A DNA stretch of 64,000 bases, taken from NCBI GenBank assembly GCA_963989245.1, contig CAXDII010000269.1, positions 685,274 to 749,273 on the forward strand. Reading direction: 5' to 3'. Below are positions 32,410 to 44,540 of this stretch, in pieces. The position numbers were made by a program, and so were the translations under genes. Each line of letters opens with the position of its first letter. Position 1 is the stretch's first letter. This DNA comes from Nansenia antarctica (lineage: Eukaryota; Chordata; Actinopteri; Argentiniformes; Microstomatidae). A model generated the notes under the pieces. It was not told where the DNA came from. It saw nothing but the letters and a program-made list of their open reading frames with translations, and did no database searches.

Positions 32410-34440
32410 CATTGATTGATTGATTGAAAACTTTATTAGAAGATTTGCAGAAGTAGGTACATGGAAGTACATATTACATACAAGGTCATCTAAAAGGATA
32501 AAAACCCAAGAAAGCCACTGGCTTATTTCAATTGGGGTCCTTGATTTTCAATTCATCGTTACATGTAAGACAGACAAAAAAAAAAAAAAAAACTAGTACT
32601 ATCTACAAGATAATACAGACAAATAACTATTACTATCTACAAGATAAACATACATCCATCATGGGAAGAACAATACAACAAAACATAAGGTATGTACAGC
32701 GGGTAGGACAGGTGGGGACATACACCACAGGTGGGGGCGGGGGACAAAACACAAAGTATGTACAGTGGGTAGTTCGGGTCTTTTAATCAGATTTTTGATT
32801 TAGAGGGTCCAGTTACGGATTGCAGCCTCCTGTAAATGTTTTTTGAGAGTGGTTTTGAAGGTGGGCAGTGTTTTGCACTCCTTTAAGATTATAGGAAGGG
32901 CGTTCCACATTTTTACTGCATAGTTTGCAAACGAGTTTAACCCCTTGTTTGTGGTGCAACGCGGTTGAACGTGGTTCGTGGAGCTTCCTCTGGTGTTGTA
33001 TGTGTGGACGTTGTTCACTTTTTGGAAGTATGTTGACAGGTACTTGGGTGTCTTTGTGGTGTAGCGTATCTTGAAGACCAGGCCCAGTGCAAGCTGCTGC
33101 ACTCTGTCAACTACTCGTAGCCAATCAAGGCTAAAAAAATGAGCAGCGGTTAGATGTGTCCTAGGGTTGAGGCCTAGCAGAAGCCTAACCAGTTTATTTT
33201 GGGCTGTCTGGAGTCTTGTTTTATGGGCCTTTGTGGTTCTATAGTACCATGATGTTACGGCATAGTCGAAGTGACATTGAATGAGAGCTCCTGATAGGGT
33301 CCTCAGTGTGTTTTTACTGACAAGTGAGGATATCCTGTACAAGAATCTAGTTCTATGGTTCACTTTTTTGATTACTTTTGCTGCCATTTTATCTCCGGAA
33401 AGATTTGCCTCTAAGATGGAGCCCAGGTATGTAATATCCTCTTTTCTTGTGATATTAATGTTACCCACTTTTATTTTAAAATGTTCAGCCTTTCTGAGTT
33501 TAGATGGGGATCCGTATAGGATGGTTTCAGTTTTACCTAGGTGTATTGATAGTTTATTGTCAGCTAGCCAGATGCAGATTCTACTCAGTTCAGTGCTTAG
33601 CGCTTTTTCCACCTGCAATATGTCCCTGTCAGAGACCAGCAGAGCCGAGTCATCCGCGAACAGGAACAAATTGCAATCACATGCTGATGACATGTCATTC
33701 ACATATATTAGGAACAGTAAAGGTCCCAATATGCTTCCTTGTGGAACGCCGCAGGTCACTGGGAGGGGGGGGGGACAGTGTTCCGTTCACACTAACCACC
33801 TGTTCCCTCCCCTCTAAGTAGGATTGTATCCAGCTCACCGATGTTCTATCGAACCCAATTGCTTTCAGTTTATCTAACAATATGTGGTGATCTACTGTGT
33901 CGAAGGCCTTCTGGAGGTCCAGCATGACCATGCCGCAGTACTTGCCCGAGTCCACCTCATGGTTGATGTGGTCGTTCAAATAGAGAAGGCATGTGTCAGT
34001 GGAATGGGATGTTCTGAATCCTGATTGAAATTCATACATCAGATTTTTTTCGGTAAGGTACCTATCAACCTGTTCATAAACAGTTTTTCCATAAGTTTCG
34101 AGATGGAATTAAGAATAGAAACAGGTCGGTAGTTGCCTGGGTCTAATTTGCTTCCTTTTTTATACAGTGGGGTTACCCTTGCTATTTTAAAGTCAAGGGG
34201 GACGTGTCCCTGTTTGATGGAGAGGTTTATTATGTGGGTGATGATTGGGGTAATGGAGGCAGCTGAGTCTTTTAGAAATCTGGCTGGAATATTGTCATGG
34301 CCCGTGGCCTTTTCTGAGTGTAGAGCGCCCAGCTTTTTAAACACCTCATCGTTTGACACCATGGAGAGTTTAAAATCATCTTTGCGTACACCCAGTTTAT
34401 TGTAGAACGCACGGATGTGCTCTACACCATAACGCCCTGA
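32410..34440 (-). mobile_element. L2-like LINE, 5'-truncated
   Basis: Minus-strand ORF pieces give, in order: ATGHDNIPARFLKD, LYKKGSKLDPGNYRPVSILN (34362-34039), then YEFQSGFRTSHSTDTCLL, VMLDLQKAFDTVDH (34039-33770), and [20 protein letters not shown] with the catalytic FADDSALL (33759-32800), ending NWTL-stop. This is a reverse transcriptase in the right motif order, split by two frame breaks (near 34039 and in the G-run at 33762-33773). The endonuclease domain is missing. The 3' UTR ends in TTGATTGATTGA at about 32410 and recurs at 6.9 and 46.1 kb. Confidence 0.9.
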
Positions 34441-35330
34441 GTGGGGTGGTAGATTGTTAACTAATTTAGTGGCTAATTTAGTGGCCAGATCATGGTCATA
34501 CTCATAAAGATCGTTGGATAGTGTGCAAATTGCGTTTGACTAATGCATATGGGGATACGTGAGGCTAACATACTCAGGCGCCATTTCAGAGGCAGAGCGC
34601 ATCATTAAAACAGTCCTGGGACTAAAACCATTGGGACCAGCGTGGATCTAGTCTATTTGCAGAATGCAGACGCGAGTATGCTGATTTGCAAAATAAACGA
34701 CTGGCCTTTATTGATGCATTAAGTTACATTCATTAGACATGTTATTCTGATTCATTCGAATATAGTGTGAAATGCGGCGAGCTGCGCTACTTGCTACACA
34801 AAGCATGCTATCCGCACGCAGACAAAGGCGCAGGCCTCAAGACTTTCCACGGCTTATTCATTGGAAGTGATTCAGGCCAGTCTTACAACCTGCAAACACA
34901 AACATACATGCGACTAGGCCATTGGAGCATGCATTCTTACAAACGCGTTGATTTAGGTATACTTACAGTTTGAATTTCATGCAATAGTACCTTGATTTCG
35001 TAAGAAATAAATATGGTATTCGCTATTCGGCGTTTGCTGGGCTGGCAATCCCCGGTTCTATTCTGGATCAAGGTGCGCATGCGCATTACCCCGGCACCGT
35101 TATCTAAAGAAGATTCTCAACTCCTCCTCTTACGTTGACAATTCGAATGCTGTCACGTGGGACACGTCTATCAAGAAAATATCTTTAAAACATAATAATT
35201 TAATCTAAACGCAAATGCAGGTAATTCCTCTCTATGACATGAAGTTATAACAATTAATTCAATATTAATTTCAAAATCTGTGATTTGACCCCAGAGGAGC
35301 TTTCTTGACTAGGTCTGGCTCCTTTTTTAC
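34440..35330. other. No gene seen
   Basis: Only short open frames. No recognisable domain or repeat boundary. Confidence 0.35.
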
Positions 35331-35334
35331 TTAA

Positions 35335-36596
35335 CCTTTGTGTGATGTTCACTTTTTGGACCCTTTCGTAGTGTTCGGGTCCAGTTGACCCGGGACATCA
35401 TTGGGGTTTTAAAAGCACTTGTCTTGACACGGTGCTCCTAGTCCCAAGGGTGACCCATACAAGGGGGTATACTCAGGGCGCAAGAAAGCCCCAAAATAGC
35501 GCTGGAGGGCTAAAGGGCGCCTCCTGTGGGCACAAACAGGTACTGTACCCAATAATGCACAATAGGTACTGTGTACACATTCAAAAGTGCATATCTTTTG
35601 TTCTAGTGGATCTAGGGGGCTGCCCTTTGGAGAGGCTGGAGCAGAGGATGCTTAGTAACAACTCACAAAGTGTCAGACCCCTGGGAATAGGTGGGGCCGA
35701 ACGACAGCATGATGAGTAGAAGCGTTTTTACGCACATGATGCCCCTAACTTTGAAAATGCAAAATCCACTATAATAAAGACCTGGGTGTCATAAATCATA
35801 CTTATCTAGGAAAAATGTTAATGAAACAATGTTTTCATTGCTGTTTATTATTTTTAATTTATATTCTCAATTGAATTTCACATTTATCTAATTATAATCA
35901 AAGCTGTAAAGAAAATACAGGTAATGAACAAGAATAGAAATGAAAGAACCAAACTAAGATTGTTTTTGCCAATAGCTATGAAATACATCTCTCAAAAATG
36001 TCTGCAAATGCTGAATCACAAAACACGAACGGAATGTACACTGTTTTCACTGTCACTGTCGAAATACAGTATTATGTCTGAAAAATCCCAAATAATTCTG
36101 AAATACCACTGGCTACAATTGTGTGTGCATGGGTATGCCTGTCTACACAACACATGAAGCACAGAATGTTACAGTGTGTGTACCTCAAATGTACTTTTTG
36201 CAGTTGCTGCATACGTTCTGTACAGTGCAAGAAAATGTAAAAATGTTTACAATGTTGCACTTCAAAGGGTAAAAAGTGCGAGAGCAGACGGCTTCTTGGC
36301 ACGGGAAAGCTAGAGCAGAGGTGTGTGAGTGAGTGAGTGAGTGTCAGTGTGAGTGTGTGTATGTTTCTGTGCGTCTCTGTGCATCCGGGCCTAAATGACC
36401 CGAAGATCTTATGAAGGACATAAATGTGTTGGGGTATTGTAGGATGTGTAAAAACATTTTTTTTCACTTTTACATGTTTTTCATAGAAAATAAGCCAAGG
36501 CCATGGAGTTTCATATTGATCAAATGTATTCTTGTACCATTTCTCACCAAGTAAAAATGTAAAACGGGTCCGGTTGACCCGAACACCACACAAGGG
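35335..36596. mobile_element. piggyBac-type non-autonomous element
   Basis: Flanked by TTAA at 35331-35334 and 36597-36600. Ends CCTTTGTGTGATGTTC and GAACACCACACAAGGG are inverted repeats, and GGTCCAGTTGACCCG / GGTCCGGTTGACCCG lie just inside both. The TTAA target and CCYTTGTGTG end are those of piggyBac-like transposons. No transposase frame is visible. Confidence 0.85.
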
Positions 36597-36789
36597 TTAA
36601 TTGTCTTTTGCAGCAAGCTCTAAAAAAACACCCAAAAAAACCTGGAAGAGGCCATAACCAGCTTAAACTCAGGAAAGACTAATTGGCATAAATGCTTGTA
36701 CTCGTGTCTTTGTATGCTACCATTGATAATAGCCTGCTCCTCTGAAGTGGCTTTCAAAACTTCGAAAATGGCCCCCTGTCAAAGTCTTA

Positions 36790-37068
36790 ACTTAACCCCC
36801 CCCCCTTCCAACCCATGCCAGTGAGCCCACATGTAGCCCACGTGGGACACACATGGGCTTGCCCACTTCCAACCCGTGCCAGTTAGCCCACATGTAGACC
36901 ACGTGGGAACCACATGGGCTTGCTCACTTCCATCCCATGCCCAGTTAGCCCATATGCAGACCATGTGGGACCCTCATAATTTGCCCAGTTCCAGCCCATG
37001 CCCACTTGGTACCCAAGTAGCCCGCATTGAACCCATATGGGTCCCACGTGGGCGTGCTGGCTGGGTCA
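36790..37068. repeat. Inverted relative of the 27.8-kb GC-rich repeat
   Basis: About three imperfect units with CCCACATGTAGCCCACGTGG, then the end CCCACGTGGGCGTGCTGGCT, which is the inverse of 27777-27800. Confidence 0.75.
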
Positions 37069-37491
37069 CTACTCTCCTCTATCCATGCCCAGCGCCATTT
37101 ATTCCTTACTCCTCGTTCTAGTATAGCTGTGTCTTCGCCATGTTTAAGAAACTTGGCTTCCATTTTAATAGACTCTTACTAAAGTTAGCGAGATAGCGGG
37201 CTGCTTGCTAAAAGCGAACGTCTCTACAAGCTAACATTACACTCATTCAAACTTCTTAAGGCCCGCCCCACTACTCTGCCTCCGATTGGCTAGAAGTCGT
37301 TGGTTGGCTTGAGCAATGTGATACCATTGGTAGGCGGAACTGTCTCTTTGCTGAAGATGACTCTTTAAATTACGATGCAAATAGCATGTTTTTATTTTTT
37401 ATTTTATTGCTCAAAATTCCCCCGCGCCGGAAATCTTTAAGCCCTGTATATAGGAAATAAATAGATCCCTAACCCACCTCCATCCCCTCGT

Positions 37492-37532
37492 ATGCGTGTG
37501 TGTGTATGTGTGTGTGTGTGTGTTTGTGTGTA
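37492..37532. repeat. GT microsatellite beside an ncaph2 donor
   Basis: Imperfect (GT)n directly after the intron start at 37541. Confidence 0.9.
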
Positions 37533-37739
37533 TGGTCCCACCTGTTGTCTGGTGATGTGCTCCGCGGGGTCCTGGTCCACCTCCATCCCCTGGTCCTCCA
37601 GGGGCAGGAAGTCCTCCCCGCCGTCAGGCTCGTCACCGTCGTCCCTGGCAACAGCCATCCCAGCATCCCCTGCTGCTTGCCCTGCGCCCTCTGGACATGA
37701 CACAGACAACGCGGAGCTCAGAGGGCCGGGTCATGACGT

Positions 37740-38330
37740 AGTTCGTTACATAACACAGCATACTGCAGTGTTTCCCCTAGGTTTGCTGCCTTGGGGGGGT
37801 GGCATGGACCGTGGCAATGCTACAGACTACAGAGGGGGCGGGGCCTAACTGACTGACCAGGGGGCCGTTCCACTAAAGGTGGCTTAGTATATCGGCGATT
37901 GAAATAAATCAGGCGATCAGGCAACTCGGGATTAGAATTCAAGCCTCAGGTGATTCCTCGAACGAGGATCAGGCTCGTGTGATGAGTGTTCACAGAAGAC
38001 AGGCTTACAAATCTTCGATATGGGCGCATGCACGCAGACATAAAGAGCCCCGAAGAGTCGATCTGTCGAAATGAAGATACTCCACTTTGCAGGGGTTCTA
38101 CATTTGCGCAGCATTCCGAATTATTGATCTTTATGAAGACGGAAAAATAAGATGTAAAATAGTGCAATACTGCCGCAATTAACAAGGCGAGGGAAATGGT
38201 TTGGCAAGAAATTGCTGACCGATTAAATGCGTAGGTCATACTAGCCCCAGTTATTGTTATATGTTCATATTTTAATAAATGAATATTTACTACTGTGGTG
38301 ATATCAGCAGCAGGCTACTAACCATCATAT
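37740..38330. other. Intron sequence of block A, no exon
   Basis: CAGTGTTTCCCCTAGG at 37764-37779 is a typical hAT terminus, but the far end was not found. The rest shows no coding. Confidence 0.4.
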
Positions 38331-38337
38331 CGCCACA

Positions 38338-38460
38338 ATGGCCTAGTGGTATCGACCGCTGCCATAGGATTCATTCGTCATTTTTAGACGGTGGTTCAAA
38401 TCCCTCTTCGGACACACTTTTACTGCATTTCGTTGTCTGAATCTAATCTAAAATCTCATC
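38338..38460 (+). mobile_element. tRNA-like SINE head
   Basis: Box A (TGGCCTAGTGGTATCGA) and box B (GGTTCAAATCCC) are about 50 bp apart, with an oversized anticodon-arm region. Not a functional tRNA by eye. Confidence 0.55.
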
Positions 38461-38584
38461 TAAAAAAGTATGTAGGCTATAAAATTATGGTGCAGGCTAA
38501 TTTACAAGAACTGACACGATTACAATGGTGTTTGAAGCCTTTGCATGAAATCTTTGGTTAAATGTAAAAAAAAAAAAACACTTA

Positions 38585-39087
38585 AGCGGGGTACACACAT
38601 AAGGAATTTCAAAATCTTAACAGAAATCTTATCTGAGACAGACCCCACACATGAAGAAACTAAATCTTGGATTTGAACAGCCTTGATCGTGTTGTGTGTG
38701 GTGTGCGCGAATTTCCCCATTTCAGCACCCCACAGACATAAAGATTTTCGTTACGACACACTCCAAACTCTCTTGTCTCGTTCCCCACGCTTCTTGATTG
38801 GCGAGCAGGGTTGCCAGATGGGAATGACATTTTCCACCCTAACCTGGCAACCCTATGGTTTCTGGTCGGAAGTATTGAGCGCATTTCACATTTACAATTA
38901 CCGGCCACGCCCATTTTCCGAGCAGGTTGCCGGGAGAGTTGATTGCACAGTTGAAGAGAATTGACTCTTAACACACCTCACACCCCAGGATTTTGTTATA
39001 GGAAAATGTTAAGAGCCATCTGATAACCGGCCGTTTTCTGTTGTTTTCAGACAACCCAAAAAATCCTTATGTGTGTACCCCGCATTA
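38585..39087. mobile_element. MITE with 20-bp inverted ends
   Basis: GCGGGGTACACACATAAGGA on the left equals the inverse of the right end (TCCTTATGTGTGTACCCCGC). A short internal palindrome contains GGTTGCCAGATGGGAATGAC, which recurs at 54943. No clear target duplication and no ORF. Confidence 0.8.
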
Positions 39088-39165
39088 GTCAAGTCTCGAA
39101 CACGCAACCTTTGGAACTCAAGCTGGCTGCCTTAACCACTGCGCCAGCCAGACCGGTGTGATGAC
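39085..39165 (-). mobile_element. tRNA-like sequence, probable SINE fragment
   Basis: On minus, box A (TGGCGCAGTGGTTAAGG) and box B-like GTGTTCGAGAC are spaced as in a tRNA. The acceptor stem does not pair well, so it is a pseudo-tRNA or SINE head. Confidence 0.5.
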
Positions 39166-39360
39166 AGCAATGCTTTTTTTTACACTCTTTTATTTATTGA
39201 TCTATCGATCTATCTATCACACTTTCAAAATATCAAGTTATCTATCACACAATCAAACTATCTATCGATCGATCACACTTTCAAAATATAAAATTATCTA
39301 TCTATCACACAGTCAACCTATCCATCTATCTATCTCGTGTGAAGTGGGAACTAATATTTC
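39165..39360. repeat. CTAT/GATC tetranucleotide-rich stretch
   Basis: Imperfect TCTA repeats interspersed with TCACACTTTCAAAAT, repeated about three times. Confidence 0.8.
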
Positions 39361-39773
39361 CTAAAAGAGGAACTGTCGTTCGGGATGTAGTTTCCGCCTG
39401 TGAGCCTTTTTTGACGCGCGTCTTACTTTAGCCAGTGTTTTAGCCTGGTCGCGACCAGGCTAATTATATCTGACTCAGAAGGAGCTCAACCAAGCAGCGA
39501 ATTATTTGAGCCACATTGATGGAACCGATATTACTTATATAATATTATTATTATTATTATTATTATATTACTTATATTTACCAAATGTTATTGTATTGTA
39601 TAGTTGTTGAAAAAACCTCAATAAACAGAGGGGGCGGGGCCTCACCGTTGGACTCAAACAGAGCCATGGGGATGAAGGGCCTGCCCTCCATCAGCGCGTC
39701 CCTCAACTTCTCCAGGGGCTCAGTAGGAAGCAGAGACACGGGGACCAGAGGAGCCACCTCCACTCTCTGAGGA

Positions 39774-39990
39774 TCACACACACACACACACACACACACA
39801 CAACAATCAGTTAAACATCAGACAGACACACACACACACACGCAGCAGACACACACAACAAACAGTTACACATCAGAAACACACACACGACAATCATCAG
39901 ACACTCACACCACAATCAGTTACACATCAGAGACACACAAACAACAACATCAATCAGTTACACACTGTATACATACACAGTCAGACAAGG
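39774..39990. repeat. CA-rich stretch with repeated CAATCAGTTACACATCAGA units
   Basis: (CA)n followed by about five imperfect copies of a 30-50 bp unit, directly upstream on minus of the ncaph2 exon at 39766. Confidence 0.85.
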
Positions 39991-39999
39991 CCCGTTCAA

Positions 40000-40295
40000 A
40001 AATGACACTTTCTGTTGCTGCACCCAAGCTGTGTTCCAGCCCTTCCACCAGCCATCCCACTCTCCATACATTCAAGACCAGACTCAGGACCCATCTGTTC
40101 AGACTGGCCTTCCTACAGCATGGCAGAGGTCCTGAGTAACACTATCCCCCCATAGCTGCCTAAGCTTTTACTACTTTCTTCGTTCTTTTTTAATATGATT
40201 TTATCTCTTTTTTTTTGCTTCTCTTTGTTTTCTGTACAGTGTCCTTGAGTTTGAGGAAGGCACTTTTAAATTAAATCTATTATTATTCTTATTCT
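40000..40295 (+). mobile_element. LINE 3' end
   Basis: Plus-strand frame reads FKTRLRTHLFRLAFLQHGRG then a stop, the usual C terminus of L2-type LINEs, followed by an untranslated tail ending in ATTATTATTC. Confidence 0.75.
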
Positions 40296-40475
40296 ATAAC
40301 ACTTCAGAGGAGCATCTGATGTACACAGACGGTCTCCTGGGACCACTCACCTTATATAACACTTCAGAGGAGCATCTGATGTACACAGACGGTCTCCTGG
40401 GACCACTCACCTTATATAACACTTCAGAGGAGCATCTGATGTACACAGACGGTCTCCTGGGACCACTCACCGCGG
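40291..40475 (-). repeat. 60-bp tandem repeat carrying a splice donor
   Basis: Three almost identical 60-bp units. On minus the exon end ACCGCG is followed by GTGAGTGGTCCC; each further unit brings AAG|GTGAGTGGTCCC again. All three units therefore hold a consensus 5' splice site. Confidence 0.95.
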
Positions 40476-40624
40476 TCGACTCCTCCACCTCCGTGTTCTG
40501 AGAGACCTCAGTGGAGACGTAGTCTGGGGAGTCCAACTGGATCAAAGCAACACCATCCTCTCCAGATGCAGCATCCATCTTTCTTATTCTGCTAGAATTG
40601 GGCTTCATGGTAATACCAATGATG

Positions 40625-41460
40625 TTTGTAAAATAACGTTAAAAAATGCACATTGTAGGCTATGTAGCTACTAGGGTGTGCGTTTTAACTTAAAGCATTT
40701 TGTAACTTTCAGGTACTGACATTTTGATATTGCCTAAATGCTATTTATCCAGCCCAACTGCCCAAATGCTTTTTATCCGGTGATCAAAAGTAGCCCATTC
40801 GGCGGTAATCCGCCCCATCTGGCAACCCTGCTTTGCACAGTAGCTAAGTACAGATGCTAGCTCTACCAAGCTGTCGAGCTAGCATAACCTCGACCGTTCT
40901 CTTAGTCTGCAGAGATCAATATAAATGTTTTAAACAAACAACATCTATGTCATGTCAACTAGAATACACAGGCAGGCACTCCAAAATCTGCCAAATAGAA
41001 TATATATGAGGAATTCCTCTCAAAGTGGTGAAATGGTTACTCACATCACAGGAGTGTCTTGTTATCACGGATTAGAAGTTTGCTGCTTTGCCGAGTCCTT
41101 TCCCGCCTTTTCCTCTGCCAGCCCGCACGGGTTCAGGAGGAGGAGGGGGACACGCACGCGCCTTTGACTCTGCAGTAGCCTGTACAGATGCTGCGAGCTC
41201 TACCAAGCTCTCAACAAGTCACCTCAGGGACCGTTATCAAGTGATGTCATACAAATGCAGAAATTGTATTATTGTACCAAAAATGCACATTTTGTTGCAA
41301 TGTTTTAATAAGTTATTTCAGTCCAGTGAATACATGTTTAAGAAATACACTCCCGTATTGCAATTAGAAAACCATTTACTTTTCCAATTTAATGAGAAAT
41401 AGATTTAAAATATTGGCTACCCCCAATCTATTGTTTGTCTGCTTCTTATCAGTCTTTATC
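40625..41460. other. Intron sequence of block A, no exon
   Basis: Includes CCCATCTGGCAACCCTG (about 40817), a motif shared with 38.8 and 54.9-55.0 kb. No coding exon recognised. Confidence 0.4.
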
Positions 41461-41465
41461 ATATT

Positions 41466-41612
41466 GTAGCGAACGGGAATCTTCTAGTGTAACTCGCCCC
41501 ATGCGGGAGTCGAACCCCAACCTCCCACATAACCGACGGCCGCGCTAACCATTAGACCAAGAGAGTTAATTCCCTTGGTGGAGCTGTTAACGGGCCTCAT
41601 ACAGGATCGTTA
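41466..41612 (-). mobile_element. Short tRNA-containing insertion in the gypsy integrase
   Basis: Bounded by TGTAGCGAACG and CGATCGTTACA-like inverted ends. On minus it contains box A (TGGTCTAATGGTTAGCG) and box B (GGTTCGACTCC). The coding frame of the gypsy integrase begins directly after it (YHRFHRSMKAALRA). Confidence 0.55.
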
Positions 41613-42543
41613 CAATATCATCGGTTTCATCGTTCTATGAAAGCTGCACTTCGGGCTAGCCTCAAGGACAGTGGTTGGGTCGACAGGCTGCCGTGGGTCA
41701 TGTTGGGCCTTAGGACCGCCCCTAAAGAAGACCTTCGGTCGTCATCCGCCGAGCTTGTCTACGGACAGCCGCTACGGGTTCCTGGGGATTTCGTCCCTAA
41801 CGCCACGATCCCTTGGTCGGCGCTCAAACAGCGAGCCGAGTTTTTGGATAATGCCAAGGCATTCGCACCTGTACCCACCTCACAGCATGGGCTACCCCAG
41901 TCATATATGCCACCCTGCCTGCGAACGGCGGAGTACGTGTTCATCCGCCATGACGCCCACCGAGGGCCATTTCAACCGCCCTATGACGGACCGTTTCGGG
42001 TTCTGGAGGCTGGAGACAAGGCTTTTCTGGTGGACATCGGGGGTAAGCCAGATTACATTTCAGTGGACAGACTTAAACCAGCTCACGTGGATCTGGACCA
42101 GCCCGTGGGGTTGGCTCGGCCCCCGAGGCGGGGCCGCCCTCCAGCTATGCCCCCACGCCACCGCAAAGCCTCTAAAAGACCACCTGCTGTCCCTCATAAG
42201 CAGACCCCTGTTGAACTGTCAGTCCCTGCTCCGGTTTTACGGAGCCGTTTTGGACGGGTGATCCGGGCCCCGCAATGGTGACTGTTCTCAATTATGGTGA
42301 ATTCTGGGGGGAGGTCTGTAGCGGAAATACTATGATGTAGGATGTACATAATTCACCTGTGTGTTTGGTTATGGGGAATTGTGTGCGGGCACCTTAACGC
42401 CGGTCACTGGGGTGTGACGTATGGGGTTACAGGTAACATTTAAGTGTTGTATGTTGCTATGGGGCGAGTTCAATAAATGCCGACACGGTCGGCTTTATAC
42501 TGGCACCAAGTCTCCGTTTCGTTTGTACGCTCCAACTCCTACA
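41613..42543 (+). mobile_element. Ty3/gypsy retrotransposon 3' end with LTR
   Basis: 41613-42280 encodes the integrase C-terminal part (FHRSMKAALRASL, LPWVMLGLRTAPKED, SSAELVYGQPLRVPG, YDGPFRVLE, then a basic proline-rich tail ending FGRVIRAPQW-stop). A purine tract (GGGGGGAGGTC) leads into an LTR at 42317-42543 that begins TGTAGCGG, ends CTACA and contains AATAAA. The 5' part of pol, gag and the 5' LTR are missing. Confidence 0.9.
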
Positions 42544-43286
42544 ATGGTATATTTACAGTACATGGACAGTGGATTGAAGCATTGGCACAACCCTCACTCA
42601 TTGGAAATGTCTGTTTTCTATAGATGGATATACCATTTATTTTTCAGCAAACCAATATTCAATTCGAATTATGTTATGAATTGATATGGATCAATTTATA
42701 CCTATTATTAAATTATAAATACTCTGGTTGTTATGTTTGCCTTTTGGTTGACAGCAAAAGAGGAGGATAGAGAAGGAGAGAAGGAGAGAGAGCAGGATGG
42801 TGTCGGCACACCAAAGAGAGAGAGCAAGAACCAGGTGAGAAAGTGGACAGGTAGTCAAGACCACATATGCCACAGTCCATGCCACCCCCTCTCCAAGGCA
42901 GCAAACCTAGGGGAAACACTGAGAGCAGATAGCTGAACTGTTCAGTGTCAAGCCTGGAGAAATGGAGATGGAGGTTATAAAGCTCCAGAATAATGTCCAG
43001 CTACAATCGCAACAACATTCACAACATGTCTGGAGCCTGGTAGACCCAGAAAACTATAAGAATATTCACCAAGCAGCCCTGAAAGTATTTGTTGTATTTG
43101 GCTCTACATACCTTTGAGAATCAGATTTTTCTGATATGAATGTAATGAAATACTACTACTACTTCTGAACAAGACTGACAGATGAGCATCTAAATGACTC
43201 TATAAGAGTGAACCTAAGTGGATACACTCCAGCATACACAACTCTTGTAGACTCCATGCAGTGACATTCATCTCAAGTGTAGGAAT
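42544..43286. repeat. Dispersed repeat (inverse of 7.9-8.1 kb) and flanking sequence
   Basis: 42660-42920 is the inverse relative of 7900-8120 and ends with GGGGAAACACTG, a hAT-like end. 42930-43286 shows nothing clear. Confidence 0.5.
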
Positions 43287-43294
43287 GAGTGAAT

Positions 43295-44532
43295 CAGGGC
43301 TGGACTGGCCATCTGGCATACCGGGCATTTGTTAGGGTTAGTTAAATGCCCGGTATGCCAGATGGCCCCAAAACAAAAAAAAAAAAAAAAAATTTACACT
43401 TTTTTAATATTTTTTTTTACCAGCAGGCCCGGCCGAAAGCTACCATCGAACGGCCCATAAATCGAAAGCTACCATTGAACGGCCCATAAATCAGGGACAG
43501 CGGCCCATTGGCCAATTTTCTATACAGACACTGGGCTGGCCCAATCAACAGAGAGAAGGGGGGGGGGGGTGGGGTCAGGGGTCACGCACGCACGCAGCAC
43601 CAGACCTCCGTCTCAGTTTCGCGGTAGTTTTGGGCCGAGCCGGCCGGCAAAATAAATTTAGTTAGCCTGGATAGTTACTAGATAGATACTGAGAGAGATG
43701 GAGCGCAAAAGCACACTAAAACGGAAGGGAGGCTGGGAAAAACTTAGGGAGAAAAACAAGAAGAAACTCGAGGCAGATCCTGCCAAATGTGTAAACATTA
43801 GGGACATGTTTGCTGCACCCTCAAGTTTACCACAGCAGCAACAGCAACAGGTTGAAGAGGAGGCTAGCAGGGAGGAGCGGGAGCAGGGTACAGATACAGA
43901 GGTTTAGGGTTAGGGTTAGGGTTGAAAAGGAGGCTAGCAGGGAGGAGCGGGAGCAGGGGACAGATACAGAGGATAGAGAGGATACAGAAGAAGCGGGGCC
44001 GAGTCAGCCTGTAACCGTTGACCCGGTAAGGAAAATATAGGTAGCTGTGTAGGGGTGTAACGGATCGCCCCCCACGGTTCGGCACGCATGTGTACCGCGG
44101 ATCAATTGCAAAATGTAACCAAGTAATAATATTACTTAATATTAGTTAATATCCCTTCTAAATCACAATGTAGAGTTGCCATGAAAAGATAGACGCGACA
44201 GTTGCGTGCTTTGTTTTACTCTAAAGCGCAATGATAGGTTGATAATGGAAAAATAAATCTAGAACAACAAGGCTGCGTTCGTAAATTCGCTCTGGAATCT
44301 GATCACTGAGTACACTGGTCTACTTGCACTGGTACCATTGCTTATTGTATGTAGTCGTCTTTGTAGTGGTTTGGGGGAATACTACAGTTTGTCATATGAC
44401 TGTACAGCACAGTATATAAGACGAGTATATAAGGCAAGTATTTTTGTGCTGGTGGGTGTGGTCCGACCGATTGGGGTGGGCCTGTCTGGGCCAAAAATGC
44501 CAGGGCCTAATTTTTGTCCCAGTCCAGCCCTG
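43295..44532 (+). mobile_element. hAT element with transposase N terminus
   Basis: Ends CAGGGCTGGACTGG and its inverse CCAGTCCAGCCCTG, with exact 8-bp duplication GAGTGAAT at 43287-43294 and 44533-44540. A plus-strand ORF at 43698-43905 reads MERKSTLKRKGGWEKLREKN then KCVNIRDMF, like the start of ZMYM/TTF-type hAT transposases, and stops after a duplicated GGAGGAGCGGGAGCAGGG segment. The rest of the transposase is lost. Confidence 0.9.
43305..43370. repeat. Perfect 24-bp hairpin with a telomere-like loop
   Basis: GGCCATCTGGCATACCGGGC plus ATTT pairs exactly with its inverse, enclosing GTTAGGGTTAGTT. It is subterminal in the hAT element. Confidence 0.95.
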
Positions 44533-44540
44533 GAGTGAAT

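Noticed and set aside
35432..35719. 95-codon plus-strand ORF inside the piggyBac element
   Set aside because: No transposase motif, and it lies wholly within a non-autonomous element.
38338..38430. Functional tRNA gene
   Set aside because: Box A and B are present, but the anticodon arm is oversized and the acceptor stem does not pair. A SINE head is more likely.
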